A stretch of 29,181 nt of DNA from Desulfitobacterium sp038181555 (GCF_038181555.1 NZ_JBBWUA010000029.1:1-29181), one strand, 5' to 3'. Shown: positions 1 through 8,645, counted from the stretch's first letter. Translations and numbers: made by a program. Notes: generated by a model not told the origin, from the sequence alone.

Positions 1-1
1 A

Positions 2-73
2 TTTGATTTGACGGATGATCAGATTGAACGGCGCTTGGATGAAGAATTTGATGAGGATAATCGTCCATCATAG
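2..73 (+). CDS. C-terminal tail of an unidentified protein (partial)
   Basis: The frame is open from the window edge to a TAG at 71-73. It encodes 23 residues of a very acidic tail (FDLTDDQIERRLDEEFDEDN and three more). A perfect hairpin terminator follows within 5 bases, so this is a real gene end. The piece is too short to assign a family. Confidence 0.6.
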   Translation, partial: FDLTDDQIERRLDEEFDEDNRPS

Positions 74-77
74 TTAA

Positions 78-124
78 GAGCCACGCTATCTGGTGAACTG
101 CAGATAAGCGTGGCTCAATTTTTC
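78..124 (+). terminator. Rho-independent terminator of the upstream gene
   Basis: GAGCCACGCT-ATCTG (78-92) pairs with CAGAT-A-AGCGTGGCTC (101-116), with one bulged A. AATTTTTC follows. It lies just after the TAG at 73. Confidence 0.85.
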
Positions 125-219
125 GCTATTGGAATTGCATACAGCTAAGATTTATCGTTAACATCCGCACCGCTCGGTGGCTCCATGGCTAACGCACTTG
201 TTTCCGCAGCAGCTGAAGT

Positions 220-1392
220 TTACAGGTTCTGAAAAAATAAGCGGGCGATATCTGCTCCACCGATAAAGGCTCCCGTAGCACTTCCTATATTAGCAAAAGC
301 AATCGTCAGAAGAATGCGTGTTACTTTATTATTCCAAAAGCCTTTAACGCTTAAGATGTCCTCAGAAAGCTTCTCGAAATCGCCTACATTGGGGCGTTTG
401 AAATAGGCTTGAACTAACCCTGCAAACCAACCGGCAGCGATTAGAGGGTGTAAGGCTGCGATAGGGGCGGCTAAGAAGGCTGTCAGAATAGCCATGGGAT
501 GACCAAAGGCTAAGGCGGTTCCTATAGCCGAAAGAATACCAGTCCAAAGGATCCAACTTAGGGTCTGTTGCATACCGGCATCGGGATTAGTGTAAAACGT
601 ATAGACAATCAAGGCTATAATGAGGGCTGGGATAGACCAACCTAATATTTTGGGAACGATAGACTTGGGAGGACGTTCAGTTAACTTACTCAAATCATGA
701 TCTTTATAGATTTCTTCTTTAATTCCGGGAACATGTGCCGCACCTAAGACAGCTACGATTTTCTCTCCAGGGGCTTCTTTGATTTTTTGGGACAAATATT
801 GGTCACGCTCATCGATCAAGGGCGTTTTTAACTTTGGAAAGCTCTCCGTAAAATCTTTTAACATACTATTGAGCATATCGGTAGATTTAAGCTTTTCCAT
901 CTCTTCCTCGGAGATGGATTGATCATCGAAAATACTGACGATAATTTCCGCAAGAAGCTTGCATTTTCCCCAGAAGCCTACATTATGCCAGATACGGGAG
1001 AAAGTAATCTGAATATCTCGATCGGCTAGCACTAGCTCGGCTCCCACTTCTTTAGCAGACTCGATTCCTTGTAGCATTTCTTGACCGGCATTGGTGCCAA
1101 ATTCCTTGGCTAAACGCTTTTGAAAAGAGGAGAGTGCTAAGTTCATGAGAAGAAGAGTCGCTTTTTTTTCCTTAATGACTTTAAAGATATCGGTTTCACG
1201 CCACTTACTGCCATCGAGTATGGATTTATAACGTTGTTCATCAAGTTCAATACAGACCGAATCCGGCCTTTCGGTTGCAATGACCTCTTTAACTAAATCG
1301 GCACTTTGCTTTGACACATGGGCAGTACCAATTAAGATAATCTCTTTACCCTCGAAATTCAAGCGGGTAATGTTTTCGTTCTCTATAGTCAT
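220..1392 (-). CDS. TraB/PrgY-family (GumN-like) membrane protein
   Basis: 390 residues. The N-terminal half has the hallmarks of the TraB/PrgY family (Pfam TraB): a hydrophobic strand leading into GTAHVS near residue 22, the CIELDEQRY motif near 47, and a later GAAHVPGI motif near 218. The C-terminal third (about 250-390) is hydrophobic with several membrane segments. In enterococcal plasmids TraB/PrgY lowers the activity of self-produced peptide pheromone; the fold is related to TIKI-type metal-dependent proteases. The chromosomal role in Clostridia is not established. The start is well placed: AAGGAAGG lies 6 bases before the ATG at 1392. It stands alone on the minus strand and diverges from the next gene. 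Confidence 0.85.
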   Translation of the reverse strand: MTIENENITRLNFEGKEIILIGTAHVSKQSADLVKEVIATERPDSVCIELDEQRYKSILDGSKWRETDIFKVIKEKKATLLLMNLALSSFQKRLAKEFGTNAGQEMLQGIESAKEVGAELVLADRDIQITFSRIWHNVGFWGKCKLLAEIIVSIFDDQSISEEEMEKLKSTDMLNSMLKDFTESFPKLKTPLIDERDQYLSQKIKEAPGEKIVAVLGAAHVPGIKEEIYKDHDLSKLTERPPKSIVPKILGWSIPALIIALIVYTFYTNPDAGMQQTLSWILWTGILSAIGTALAFGHPMAILTAFLAAPIAALHPLIAAGWFAGLVQAYFKRPNVGDFEKLSEDILSVKGFWNNKVTRILLTIAFANIGSATGAFIGGADIARLFFQNL

Positions 1393-1569
1393 AGATACCT
1401 TCCTTTTACGTCTTAGATCGAAATTGGGTTATTTCATATTATTATACAACTATTATTGTATCCTTTACAGGGCTGATTGTAAAAGAGTTGGTGGTGGAAT
1501 TTTAACCTTTCAGAGGGGCAGACTATAAAACGTTGCGAAAAATCGTGATGGTGCCGAAGGAGAGGACAG

Positions 1570-2172
1570 ATGAGCAGGGCGAGTAGGTTAACTAAGATGA
1601 TCTTTCTGGTCTTCGTGTTGATTATCATGAGTAGTGGGCTACATGCATTATGGGGACAGCAATGGAAGGATTTAGGGTCAGCTACTTTGGCTCTGGCAAC
1701 TCTTACCGTCCCATTTTTGATCAATACTTTATGTAATCGAGTGAAGCTTAAGCTCCCGCCGGGATTCCTTTTTAATGGAGTTGTTTTTATCTTTCTGGCT
1801 CAATATCAAGGCGAGGTAAAGAAGTTTTATCAAACCTTTTGGTGGTGGGATGTTTTTCTTCACGGAGCTTTTGGTTCTTTGGCTGTACTTTTTGCCCTCT
1901 ATATTTTTAACTCAAGCTTTAGAAAAGATGATCAACTATCGAAGGCTAGGTTCACTGTATTTCTTGGGCTAATCTCTTTATGCTTTTCTGTAGCTTGTAG
2001 TGCTATCTGGGAGATATTTGAGTATCTCGGGGACATAGTGTTTCCCGTAAAAATGGTGAAGGGCGGGTTGGAAGACACGATGTCTGACTTAATGGTAGGT
2101 GCTGTGACTGCCTTGATCACAGCAATAGGGTATTACTTTTTACGGAGAGTCATAGTTTACGAAAAGGAATAG
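1570..2172 (+). CDS. DUF2238/YjdF-like integral membrane protein
   Basis: 200 residues with about five or six membrane segments. The motif order WWWD..LH (near 92-98), SAIWEIFEY (about 144-152) and DTMSDL..G (about 167-175) resembles the DUF2238/YjdF family, in which conserved acidic and aromatic residues at the membrane face recur. The function of that family is unknown. A GGAG-type site (GGAGAGGACAG) precedes the ATG. It is divergent from the TraB-like gene, with about 180 bases between. Assignment to DUF2238 rests on the motif pattern only; another small membrane DUF is possible. Confidence 0.65.
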   Translation: MSRASRLTKMIFLVFVLIIMSSGLHALWGQQWKDLGSATLALATLTVPFLINTLCNRVKLKLPPGFLFNGVVFIFLAQYQGEVKKFYQTFWWWDVFLHGAFGSLAVLFALYIFNSSFRKDDQLSKARFTVFLGLISLCFSVACSAIWEIFEYLGDIVFPVKMVKGGLEDTMSDLMVGAVTALITAIGYYFLRRVIVYEKE

Positions 2173-2283
2173 ATCTAAAAAGAGTGCATGAAAAATATGC
2201 TAAAAATATCATCACTCTATGAGTGAAATCACAGATTGAATATATACTAAGCTGTATAATGGTTTTATAGGAGAGTGGTTCAA

Positions 2284-2508
2284 ATGAAAATGATTGATTT
2301 ATCGAAATCAGTTCATGAAATTTGTTCGGAGTATCCCGAAGTTGCGGAGATCATGAAAGAAATAGGCTTCAAAGAAATTGCTAACCCTGGAATGATTAAT
2401 ACTGCCGGACGATTTATGACAATTCCTAAGGGAGCAGCGATACGAAGAATCAACATGGATCAGATTAAAGAAACCTTTGCCGAAAAAGGCTTTGAAATAA
2501 GTGAATAG
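2284..2508 (+). CDS. DUF1858 domain protein
   Basis: 74 residues, matching a stand-alone DUF1858 domain: it opens with IDLSKSVHEIC, then YPEVAEIMKEIGF, then a conserved N-P-G-M core and a TIPKGAAIR segment. The start is the ATG at 2284, because TAGGAGAG (2268-2275) is 8 bases upstream; a GTG at 2275 would overlap that site. The gene ends one base before the DUF438 gene's ribosome binding site, so the two are surely co-transcribed. DUF1858 is related to the ScdA N-terminal domain found with di-iron repair proteins, and in many anaerobes it sits beside DUF438/hemerythrin proteins. The biochemical role is unproven. Confidence 0.88.
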   Translation: MKMIDLSKSVHEICSEYPEVAEIMKEIGFKEIANPGMINTAGRFMTIPKGAAIRRINMDQIKETFAEKGFEISE

Positions 2509-2519
2509 GAGTGAATACC

Positions 2520-3752
2520 ATGAGTGAATTGATTAATAATCGAGAACAACGCCAAAAAGTCCTCAGAGAGTTGATTTTGGAACTGCATAATGGAAAAACT
2601 GTTGAAGAAGTCAAGGAGCGGTTTGCTAAGCTCATCGAAGGGGTTTCGGCTACCGAAATTTCGCAAATGGAACAAGCCCTGATCCAAGAAGGAATGCCAG
2701 TGGAAGAAATTCAGAATCTATGTGATGTCCATGCTGCGGTCTTTGAAGGATCTATCCAAGAAATTCATGCACCTCATAACGAGGATTCCCAATCCGGTCA
2801 TCCCATACACACCTTTAAACTGGAAAACAAGGCCCTTGAGTCCCTGTTGAAAAATATCATCACTCCCGAGCTCGATCAATATGCTTCAGATGGTAATATA
2901 GATAATCTGAGGGTTCTTAAGGAAGCTTTTAAGGAGCTATGGGAGATCGACAAACATTATAGCCGTAAGGAAAATCTGCTTTTCCCGATCATGGAGAAGC
3001 ATGGGATTACGGCTCCACCCAAAGTCATGTGGGGAGTTGATGATGAAATCCGGGCGGTCATTAAAGAAACACGTCAACTTCTGGCCAGCGAATCACCAAA
3101 TAAAAATGAGATTGTAGAGAAGGCTCAGGATGTTGTAACCCGTGTTCCTGAGATGATTTTTAAAGAAGAAAACATTCTTTTTCCCATGATCCTGGAGACA
3201 TTCTCTAATGATGAGTGGGCCTCAATTGCCGAGGCCAGTAGTGAAATTGGCTATTGCCTGATTGAAGCGCCTCAAGGTGCTTGGAAGCCAAGTCAAGTTC
3301 ATGGTCTTCAAAATAATGGACAACAGGATAAGAAACCGGCTCATGATGGACTTGTTGAATTTGACGCCGGAAAACTGTTGCCTGAAGAGATAAACGCGAT
3401 TATGAACACCTTGCCATTGGATATAACCTTTGTTGGTAGTGATGGCACTGTAAAGTATTTTACCCAAGGTAAAGAGAGGATCTTCGCCCGTGCCAAAACC
3501 GTGCTGGGACGCAAGGTTGAAAACTGCCATCCACCGGCTAGTGTTCATGTGGTAGAAAAAATAGTCGAAGAGCTCAAATCCGGTAAGAAAGATCAAGAAG
3601 ACTTCTGGATTAAAATGGGTGATAAGTATGCCCTGATTCGCTATTATGCAGTTCGAAATGCAGAAGGGGAGTACTTGGGCATCATGGAAGTGACCCAGGA
3701 CATCAAACCTATTCAAGAGATAACAGGAGAGAAGAGATTAATATCTGAGTAA
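2520..3752 (+). CDS. DUF438 - hemerythrin-like - PAS three-domain protein
   Basis: 410 residues. DUF438 occupies about 1-75. An HHE hemerythrin-like domain (about 92-230) has candidate iron ligands H97, H146, E151, H161 and the E216-E217 pair ahead of ILFP. A C-terminal PAS domain (about 285-400) includes GRKVENCHPP at 330-339. Hemerythrin domains bind O2 or NO at a di-iron centre, and PAS domains sense ligands or redox state. No transmembrane segment and no output domain (kinase, GGDEF, HTH) is present, so it probably acts as a cytosolic sensor or iron-sulfur/NO stress protein; this is inference. The ATG at 2520 is preferred over GTG 2511 because TAGGAG (2506-2511) sits 8 bases before it. 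It is the second gene of the DUF1858-DUF438 operon, followed by a clear terminator. Confidence 0.9.
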   Translation: MSELINNREQRQKVLRELILELHNGKTVEEVKERFAKLIEGVSATEISQMEQALIQEGMPVEEIQNLCDVHAAVFEGSIQEIHAPHNEDSQSGHPIHTFKLENKALESLLKNIITPELDQYASDGNIDNLRVLKEAFKELWEIDKHYSRKENLLFPIMEKHGITAPPKVMWGVDDEIRAVIKETRQLLASESPNKNEIVEKAQDVVTRVPEMIFKEENILFPMILETFSNDEWASIAEASSEIGYCLIEAPQGAWKPSQVHGLQNNGQQDKKPAHDGLVEFDAGKLLPEEINAIMNTLPLDITFVGSDGTVKYFTQGKERIFARAKTVLGRKVENCHPPASVHVVEKIVEELKSGKKDQEDFWIKMGDKYALIRYYAVRNAEGEYLGIMEVTQDIKPIQEITGEKRLISE

Positions 3753-3771
3753 AGCGAAGAACAAGCATAAC

Positions 3772-3813
3772 GCCCTCAAGAAAGCAGTGTAAGCTCTTTC
3801 TTTGGGGGCTTTT
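3772..3813 (+). terminator. Rho-independent terminator after the DUF1858-DUF438 operon
   Basis: GCCCTCAAGAAAG (3772-3784) pairs with CTTTCTTTGGGGGC ending at 3809, with a short asymmetry. TTTT follows. Confidence 0.8.
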
Positions 3814-3954
3814 CCCTTGGTACGTGCAGTTGTTGTGGGGAGGCTTGTACTTAACATATTGCATTGCGATATTTTGTTGCTCTTTTAATCTAAACTCTAT
3901 AGAATGATTTGAGGAAGCGATTATAGCTGGTAAGTTATGAAGAGGAGAGTAGTT

Positions 3955-4731
3955 ATGTTTGACGAGCGCGCACTTATAGCACTCTTATTATCCCTGATTG
4001 CAGGGATGGCCACCTTATTAGGAGCAGCTATTATTTTTATTACGAAATCGAAAAGCGAAAGGATATTATCTGCTTCCTTGGGTTTTGCGGCAGGGGTGAT
4101 GCTCTCTGTATCATTTTTGGATTTATGGGCCCAGAGTCAGGCTTCTTTGGTTCAGTACTTGGGTAATAGACTGGGTGTCATTGTTTCTATCGCATTCTTA
4201 TTATTAGGAATTCTCTTTGCCTTGGGAATCGATAATTTTGTGCCTCATGAAAAGACAGATTCTAGTGAAAACGATAAACCGCACCAAAATCTTTATCGAG
4301 TTGGCTTTGTTTCGATGCTGGCCATCATGTTTCATAACTTCCCAGAAGGGATAGCAACCTTTAGTGCGGGCTATGAAGATTTGGCGATGGGAATCTCCAT
4401 TGCTGTAGCTATAAGCATGCACAATATCCCTGAAGGTATCACAGTGGCCATGCCAATTTACTATGCAACTGGAAAAAAGAAAGAAGCGTTAAAATACACC
4501 TTTCTATCCGGAATGGCTGAGCCGATAGGTGCCTTGTTAGCCTTCTTGGTCCTACGACCTTTTATCAACAGCTTTAACTTGGGTGCAATTTTTGCAATTG
4601 TAGCGGGAATTATGATCTATATTGCTATTGAAGAATTGATTCCTTCTTCACGTCAATATGGTCATCAAAGGCTTGCTTTATATGCTACATTCTCAGGAAT
4701 CATCGTTATGCCCTTAAGTCATATCTTCTAG
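3955..4731 (+). CDS. zupT: ZIP-family divalent metal transporter (ZupT-like)
   Basis: 258 residues with about eight membrane segments. The two diagnostic ZIP motifs are present: HNFPEGIATF in TM4 and HNIPEGITVA in TM5, which carry the metal-binding His and Glu residues. A short hydrophilic, charged linker after TM3 is in the usual place. ZupT-type ZIP proteins import Zn2+ and other divalent ions (Fe, Mn, Co) across the cytoplasmic membrane. The ATG at 3955 is chosen because AAGAGGAG (3939-3946) is 8 bases upstream; an earlier ATG at 3937 overlaps that site. It appears monocistronic, with a terminator on each side. No Zur or Fur box was recognised in the 200-base upstream region. Confidence 0.92.
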   Translation: MFDERALIALLLSLIAGMATLLGAAIIFITKSKSERILSASLGFAAGVMLSVSFLDLWAQSQASLVQYLGNRLGVIVSIAFLLLGILFALGIDNFVPHEKTDSSENDKPHQNLYRVGFVSMLAIMFHNFPEGIATFSAGYEDLAMGISIAVAISMHNIPEGITVAMPIYYATGKKKEALKYTFLSGMAEPIGALLAFLVLRPFINSFNLGAIFAIVAGIMIYIAIEELIPSSRQYGHQRLALYATFSGIIVMPLSHIF

Positions 4732-4781
4732 AGTAAAAATAACTTCTCCTATTGTAATCTTCTCGAGTAATAATGAATTTT

Positions 4782-4825
4782 AGCCCCTAAGCAGCTTTAT
4801 AAACTGCGTAGGGGCTATTTGTTTT
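4782..4825 (+). terminator. Rho-independent terminator after the ZIP transporter
   Basis: AGCCCCTAAGCAG (4782-4794) pairs with CTGCGTAGGGGCT (4804-4816) with one mismatch. It is followed by the T-rich ATTTGTTTTC. Confidence 0.8.
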
Positions 4826-4910
4826 CTGCCAACCCTGAGAAGTTTCAAGCATAAAACCCTTCTTAAGACGGATAATAACTTAAGGTAAATAACTTTTGAA
4901 GGTGTTATGC

Positions 4911-5639
4911 ATGAGTGAGGGCTTAGTTGTTGTAGTACGATCAGTAATCGGATTCTTCTCATTGTTAATTTTTGCAAGAATCATTGGAAAATCCCAAATC
5001 AGTCAGCTGACTTTTTTCGATTATGTGCTGGGTATTACCATTGGCTCCATGGCAGCGAGCTTGGCAACGGATTTATCCAGTAGGGCTTGGCCACATTGGG
5101 TAGCTTTAGCTTCATGGTCAGCATTAGGATTCATCATGGAAAAGATTACAGTAAAATGGCGTTATGCCTCAAAGTTCCTTGAAGGAGAACCGGTCATAGT
5201 GATTATGAACGGCAAGATTATGGAAGAAGTAATGAAAAAGATGAAATACACTGTATCCGAAATCATGGGACTTCTCCGCAATAAGGGGATATTCGATGTC
5301 AAGCAAGTAGAATTTGCCATTTTAGAACCCAATGGTCAGCTTTCTGTGCTGCAAAAACCAGAACACTTGCCCCTAACTCCTCAAGATATGAAGATAAAAG
5401 TATCTTCTTCAGGAATTAGTTCTGAACTAATCTACGACGGCATCCTAATCGAACAAAACCTAAGACAGCTGAAAAAAGATAAGAAATGGCTTATAAAAGA
5501 GTTAAAAAAGCAGGGTATCCATGATGTTTCCGAAGTATTTTATGCTTCGCTAAACCCTGCAGGCAATCTTTATGTGGATCGTTACCAGGACCGCTTACAA
5601 AGCGTTTTGGATATAGGAGACTATAAAGGGCCTTACTAA
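4911..5639 (+). CDS. DUF421 (YetF-type) membrane protein
   Basis: 242 residues. Two to three N-terminal membrane segments carry the family signature RIIGKSQISQLTFFDYVLG and IGSMAA. A soluble C-terminal part (about 85-242) includes the GKI-Y-V repeat region and the paired DUF421 sub-domain, matching YetF/YrbG-type proteins. Some homologues in Bacillus spores and vegetative cells are membrane proteins of unknown biochemistry. The ATG at 4911 is preferred over TTG 4896: GAAGGTG lies 6-7 bases before it. The next gene follows after 12 bases, forming a DUF421-DUF4363 operon that recurs in Clostridia. Confidence 0.88.
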   Translation: MSEGLVVVVRSVIGFFSLLIFARIIGKSQISQLTFFDYVLGITIGSMAASLATDLSSRAWPHWVALASWSALGFIMEKITVKWRYASKFLEGEPVIVIMNGKIMEEVMKKMKYTVSEIMGLLRNKGIFDVKQVEFAILEPNGQLSVLQKPEHLPLTPQDMKIKVSSSGISSELIYDGILIEQNLRQLKKDKKWLIKELKKQGIHDVSEVFYASLNPAGNLYVDRYQDRLQSVLDIGDYKGPY

Positions 5640-5651
5640 GGAGAGATAGTG

Positions 5652-6017
5652 ATGAGAAAATTCCTAGTAATTAGCATCCCTGTTGTTACCATTATCTTGT
5701 TTATTCTTATCATGCAAGGTGGCAATGTATTGAAACGCCCACTAGGCAATGAAGTTGGGATACCTAAGACTATTGAGATGATTGTTCAGGATATAAAAAA
5801 TGAAAACTGGGATTCTGCGAGTAATCATTGGGATAACCTGTCCAAGGACTGGGATAAAGTAATTAAACGAGTCCAGTTTAGTGCGGAACGCAATGAGATC
5901 GAAGGCCTATCCTTGAGCATTGCCAGTCTAAAGGGAGCTATCGAAGCCCAAGATCAATCCAGTGGACTCCAGTTATCGTATCAGGCTTATGAACACTGGG
6001 AAGATTTAGGAGAGTGA
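5652..6017 (+). CDS. DUF4363 family protein
   Basis: 121 residues. One N-terminal membrane anchor (about 4-21) is followed by a helical, acidic domain with a W-repeat pattern (ENWDSASNHW, LSKDWDKV, YEHWEDLGE), matching DUF4363. The ATG at 5652 is set 8 bases behind AAGGAG (5638-5643); a GTG at 5649 is also possible. It is coupled to the DUF421 gene. Its last 31 bases lie inside the 3' end of the convergent xpt gene, and there is no terminator between them, which is unusual. The role is unknown, but the co-occurrence suggests it partners with the DUF421 protein at the membrane. Confidence 0.82.
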   Translation: MRKFLVISIPVVTIILFILIMQGGNVLKRPLGNEVGIPKTIEMIVQDIKNENWDSASNHWDNLSKDWDKVIKRVQFSAERNEIEGLSLSIASLKGAIEAQDQSSGLQLSYQAYEHWEDLGE

Positions 6018-6583
6018 AAGTAGACTTGTCCATCTTCAATTTTTTCAATTATAGCTAAGGACTCCAAGTGAATGCCATGTTCTTCGATGAGCTGCCGTCC
6101 GCCTTGAAATCCTTTTTCGATAGCGATGCCAATACCCGCGACCGTTGCACCACTTTGGTTGAGCAAGTCTAATAAGCCCATAAGTGCTGCACCACTGGCC
6201 AGAAAATCATCAATAATTAAGATTGTGTCGTTGGGACTCAAGAAGTCCTTCGAAACCTTAATTGTGTATTCCTGATTTTTTGTATATGAAAAAACCTGGG
6301 CCGAATATACATCTTCGCTCATATTTAAACCGGCATGCTTTTTGGCAAATACTACGGGCACATACCCGAAATATTGTGATGCGATGCTAGCAATGGCAAT
6401 CCCAGAAGTCTCAATCGTGAGGATTTTGGTGATTTTTTTGCTAGCAAAGCGGCGCTTAAACTCTTTACCCATTTCATTAAACAATTCTATGTCTAATTGA
6501 TGATTCAAGAAACTGTCCACTTGAATGATTCGATTCTCATGAATTATTCCGTAAGCTTTTATTTTTTTCTGTAAGAGATCCAT
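5987..6583 (-). CDS. xpt: Xanthine phosphoribosyltransferase
   Basis: 198 residues, the full family length. It converts xanthine and PRPP to XMP in purine salvage, in the cytosol. The PRPP-binding loop ILIIDDFLASGAAL (about 121-134) and the downstream EKGFQGGR segment are characteristic of Xpt rather than of APRT or HGPRT. The start has AAGGAG 11 bases upstream. Unlike many Firmicutes, I see no guanine/xanthine riboswitch in the roughly 55-base leader and no adjacent pbuX permease. It overlaps the DUF4363 gene tail-to-tail by 31 bases. Confidence 0.93.
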   Translation of the reverse strand: MDLLQKKIKAYGIIHENRIIQVDSFLNHQLDIELFNEMGKEFKRRFASKKITKILTIETSGIAIASIASQYFGYVPVVFAKKHAGLNMSEDVYSAQVFSYTKNQEYTIKVSKDFLSPNDTILIIDDFLASGAALMGLLDLLNQSGATVAGIGIAIEKGFQGGRQLIEEHGIHLESLAIIEKIEDGQVYFHSPKSSQCS

Positions 6584-6642
6584 TATCTTCGTTACTCCTT
6601 TTAGAGAAAATCAAGCTCCTAAACACCTCAGGAGTCAATTTT

Positions 6643-6672
6643 TATATATAATAAATAGAATAACTGGAGCAA
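6643..6672 (-). promoter_or_regulatory. Predicted sigma-A promoter for xpt
   Basis: On the minus strand TTGCTC (6667-6672) is followed after 18 bases by TATATA (6643-6648), about 60 bases before the xpt start. No riboswitch fold was visible in the leader. Confidence 0.45.
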
Positions 6673-6684
6673 CAAGAAAAATCA

Positions 6685-6724
6685 ATAACAAAATTGCCCT
6701 TCTAGCTAAATGCTAGAAGGGCAA
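6685..6724 (-). terminator. Terminator of the lactate permease gene
   Basis: Perfect 13-bp stem TTGCCCTTCTAGC/GCTAGAAGGGCAA (6694-6706 and 6712-6724). On the minus strand it is followed by TTTTGTTATT, so it ends minus-strand transcription from lctP. Confidence 0.85.
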
Positions 6725-6774
6725 TATAGATCGATCAAATTAACAAATTGGGAAGACTAGATCAACTGACTGGA

Positions 6775-8433
6775 TCAACTGCCACTGGCAATAGTCGGCA
6801 TGACTCCGGGCAGTAGATAAGCTTCTAGGAAGATAATCACCATAACGATGAGGAGTAGATAAACAGAGTATTTTGCCGTTTTACGGAAGATCTGGTTCTC
6901 ACTACCTATCAAGCCAGTAGCAGCACAGGCGATGGCAATGGACTGTGGAGAGATCAGCTTACCCATTGATCCACCAAGCAAGTTGGCTGTTACGGTTAGA
7001 ACAGGATTCAAACCAAGTTGAGTTGCGGTAACTTTTTGGAGCATTCCAAACAATGCACCGGAAGAGGTTACAGAACCGGTGAGGAACACACCAAGCCAGC
7101 CGAGGACCGGCGAGAAGAAGGGGAACAGAATGCCAGTTGAAGCAAAAGCTAAACCAAGTGTAAAGGACATACCGGAGTAATTGGCCAGCCAAGCAAGTCC
7201 AAGTACTGACATAACTGTAATTAGAGAATAAGCTAATTGTTTCATGGTTCTACCAAAGACTTTTACAGCGGTAGAAGGGGAAATCTTCAAGATAAATAGG
7301 GTAATGACCGCAGCGATCAACATAGCTGTTCCGGCATAACCGAAAATATCCCATTTATAGCTTGCAGCATAGAGTTTGGGTTCAGCGACGATTGGGGCAG
7401 CTTGCATAACAAAGCCATGAAGACCTGGCCATTCTTTAATATTAATAAACCACTGAAGATCGTTAGCTGCAAAACTCTTGAATTGAGGAGTACCCCAGAT
7501 ACCCATTAAAGTCATCAGGACCAGATAAGGGGACCAAGCTTTGAAGATTTGTCCGCCTGTGTACTTGTGCTGACTATCTTTAGGAGTTTCAGGGTCGTTT
7601 TCAAAACGCCAGATGGTTTTAGGTGACCAAACTTTAATGAAAAGAGCGGTACAAATGATGGAGACAACAGAGCCGACGACGCTAGGGAGCATCGGTCCAT
7701 TGAATTTGGCGAGGAAATAGAAGGGGATGGCAAAACTGATACCACTGACAAGAGCGGCAGGGATAACTTCTTTGGTTGCTTTCCAACCACAAAGGACTAA
7801 AAGCATAGCAAAGGGGATGATAATGCAGAATAAGGACATATTGACTGCTAAGCCATGAGCCAGTACAGCATCGTTCATAGCTGTAACTTTGCCCATTGTG
7901 ATGGTCGGAGTTCCCACAGGTCCGAAGGGTACTGGAGGAACGTTAGCAACTAAGCAGATAACAGCTGCTGGTAGGGCAGGGAAGCCTAAGCCAATCAGGA
8001 TGGCGGCAGCTACTGCAACGGGAGCACCTTGGCCAGCGGCACCTTCCATGAAGGCAGAGAAGGAAAAAGCAATAAGTAGTGCTTGAAGGCGACGGTCACT
8101 GGATAAGGATGCAATCGAGCTTTTAATAACTTCAAATGCTCCTGCCTCGACGGTCAGGTTATAGAAAAATACTGCGGTTATGATAATCCAGCCGATAGGA
8201 AATAAACCATTCATAATACCAAGAATTGTAGCCGAGAACGCTACATTTACGGGCATACCATAAACCAGTACGACATCTACAAAAGCAATGAGAAGAGTTA
8301 AAACCCCAGCAATATGACCTTTCATCTTTTTAATAGCTAAGGCCCAGAAGAGGAAAAATATAGGGATAGCGACGACTAACGCAGTAAGAAATATATTATC
8401 ACCTAGAGCACTATAGTTTTGTGTCCATGCCAT
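6775..8433 (-). CDS. lctP: L-lactate permease
   Basis: 552 residues with about a dozen membrane segments. The lactate permease (LctP/LldP) family signatures are present: SAFMEGAAGQGAPVA near 130, VPPVPFGPVGTPT near 168, and the C-terminal GALFGMLQ and GGSMGKLISPQS segments. It imports L-lactate with protons, fitting a lactate-oxidising anaerobe. The start is moved to the ATG at 8433 because GGAGG lies 8 bases upstream; an earlier in-frame TTG at 8448 overlaps that site. The dehydrogenase genes are not adjacent. A perfect palindrome GTGGTCTAACCAC in the leader suggests control by a FadR-subfamily GntR regulator such as LldR/LutR (inference). Confidence 0.94.
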   Translation of the reverse strand: MAWTQNYSALGDNIFLTALVVAIPIFFLFWALAIKKMKGHIAGVLTLLIAFVDVVLVYGMPVNVAFSATILGIMNGLFPIGWIIITAVFFYNLTVEAGAFEVIKSSIASLSSDRRLQALLIAFSFSAFMEGAAGQGAPVAVAAAILIGLGFPALPAAVICLVANVPPVPFGPVGTPTITMGKVTAMNDAVLAHGLAVNMSLFCIIIPFAMLLVLCGWKATKEVIPAALVSGISFAIPFYFLAKFNGPMLPSVVGSVVSIICTALFIKVWSPKTIWRFENDPETPKDSQHKYTGGQIFKAWSPYLVLMTLMGIWGTPQFKSFAANDLQWFINIKEWPGLHGFVMQAAPIVAEPKLYAASYKWDIFGYAGTAMLIAAVITLFILKISPSTAVKVFGRTMKQLAYSLITVMSVLGLAWLANYSGMSFTLGLAFASTGILFPFFSPVLGWLGVFLTGSVTSSGALFGMLQKVTATQLGLNPVLTVTANLLGGSMGKLISPQSIAIACAATGLIGSENQIFRKTAKYSVYLLLIVMVIIFLEAYLLPGVMPTIASGS

Positions 8434-8569
8434 CAAAATCGCCTCCAACTTCTTCTATTCAGTTGTAACCTAATTATTTATGTAGCTATGGTCCCATACA
8501 AAAATCCTCCTTTTTTCTAAGGTAATCCTTGTACTTTGTGAGAACAAGGACTAAGTTGTCGATGGTTGA

Positions 8570-8582
8570 GTGGTCTAACCAC
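8570..8582. promoter_or_regulatory. Candidate GntR/FadR-type operator in the lactate permease leader
   Basis: GTGGTCTAACCAC is a perfect palindrome (5-bp arms, 3-bp centre) and contains TGGTCTAACCA, which fits the general FadR-subfamily consensus TNGTNNNACNA. It lies about 140 bases upstream of lctP. The regulator gene is not in this window. Confidence 0.5.
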
Positions 8583-8617
8583 CAAGGTTATATAGTTAGT
8601 ACTATCCATCACTTACT

Positions 8618-8645
8618 ATTTTAAATTGTTTTTAGATTTAGTCAA
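8618..8645 (-). promoter_or_regulatory. Predicted promoter for the lactate permease
   Basis: On the minus strand TTGACT (8640-8645) is followed after 16 bases by TAAAAT (8618-8623). The operator candidate at 8570-8582 lies about 35 bases downstream of this -10, a roadblock position. A leader hairpin TCCTTGT/ACAAGGA (about 8526-8550) lies closer to the gene. Confidence 0.4.

Noticed and set aside
130..219. Possible structured or degenerate region between the first terminator and the TraB-like gene end
   Set aside because: Only weak, interrupted pairings (CACCG/CGGTG); no gene or terminator could be supported.
2200..2245. FNR/HcpR-type site upstream of the DUF1858 gene (GTGAAATCAC)
   Set aside because: The half-sites are only 2 bases apart, unlike the 4-6 base spacers of those regulators.
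6584..6690. Purine riboswitch before xpt
   Set aside because: The leader is short and lacks the conserved three-way junction bases; only a 5-bp hairpin is present.
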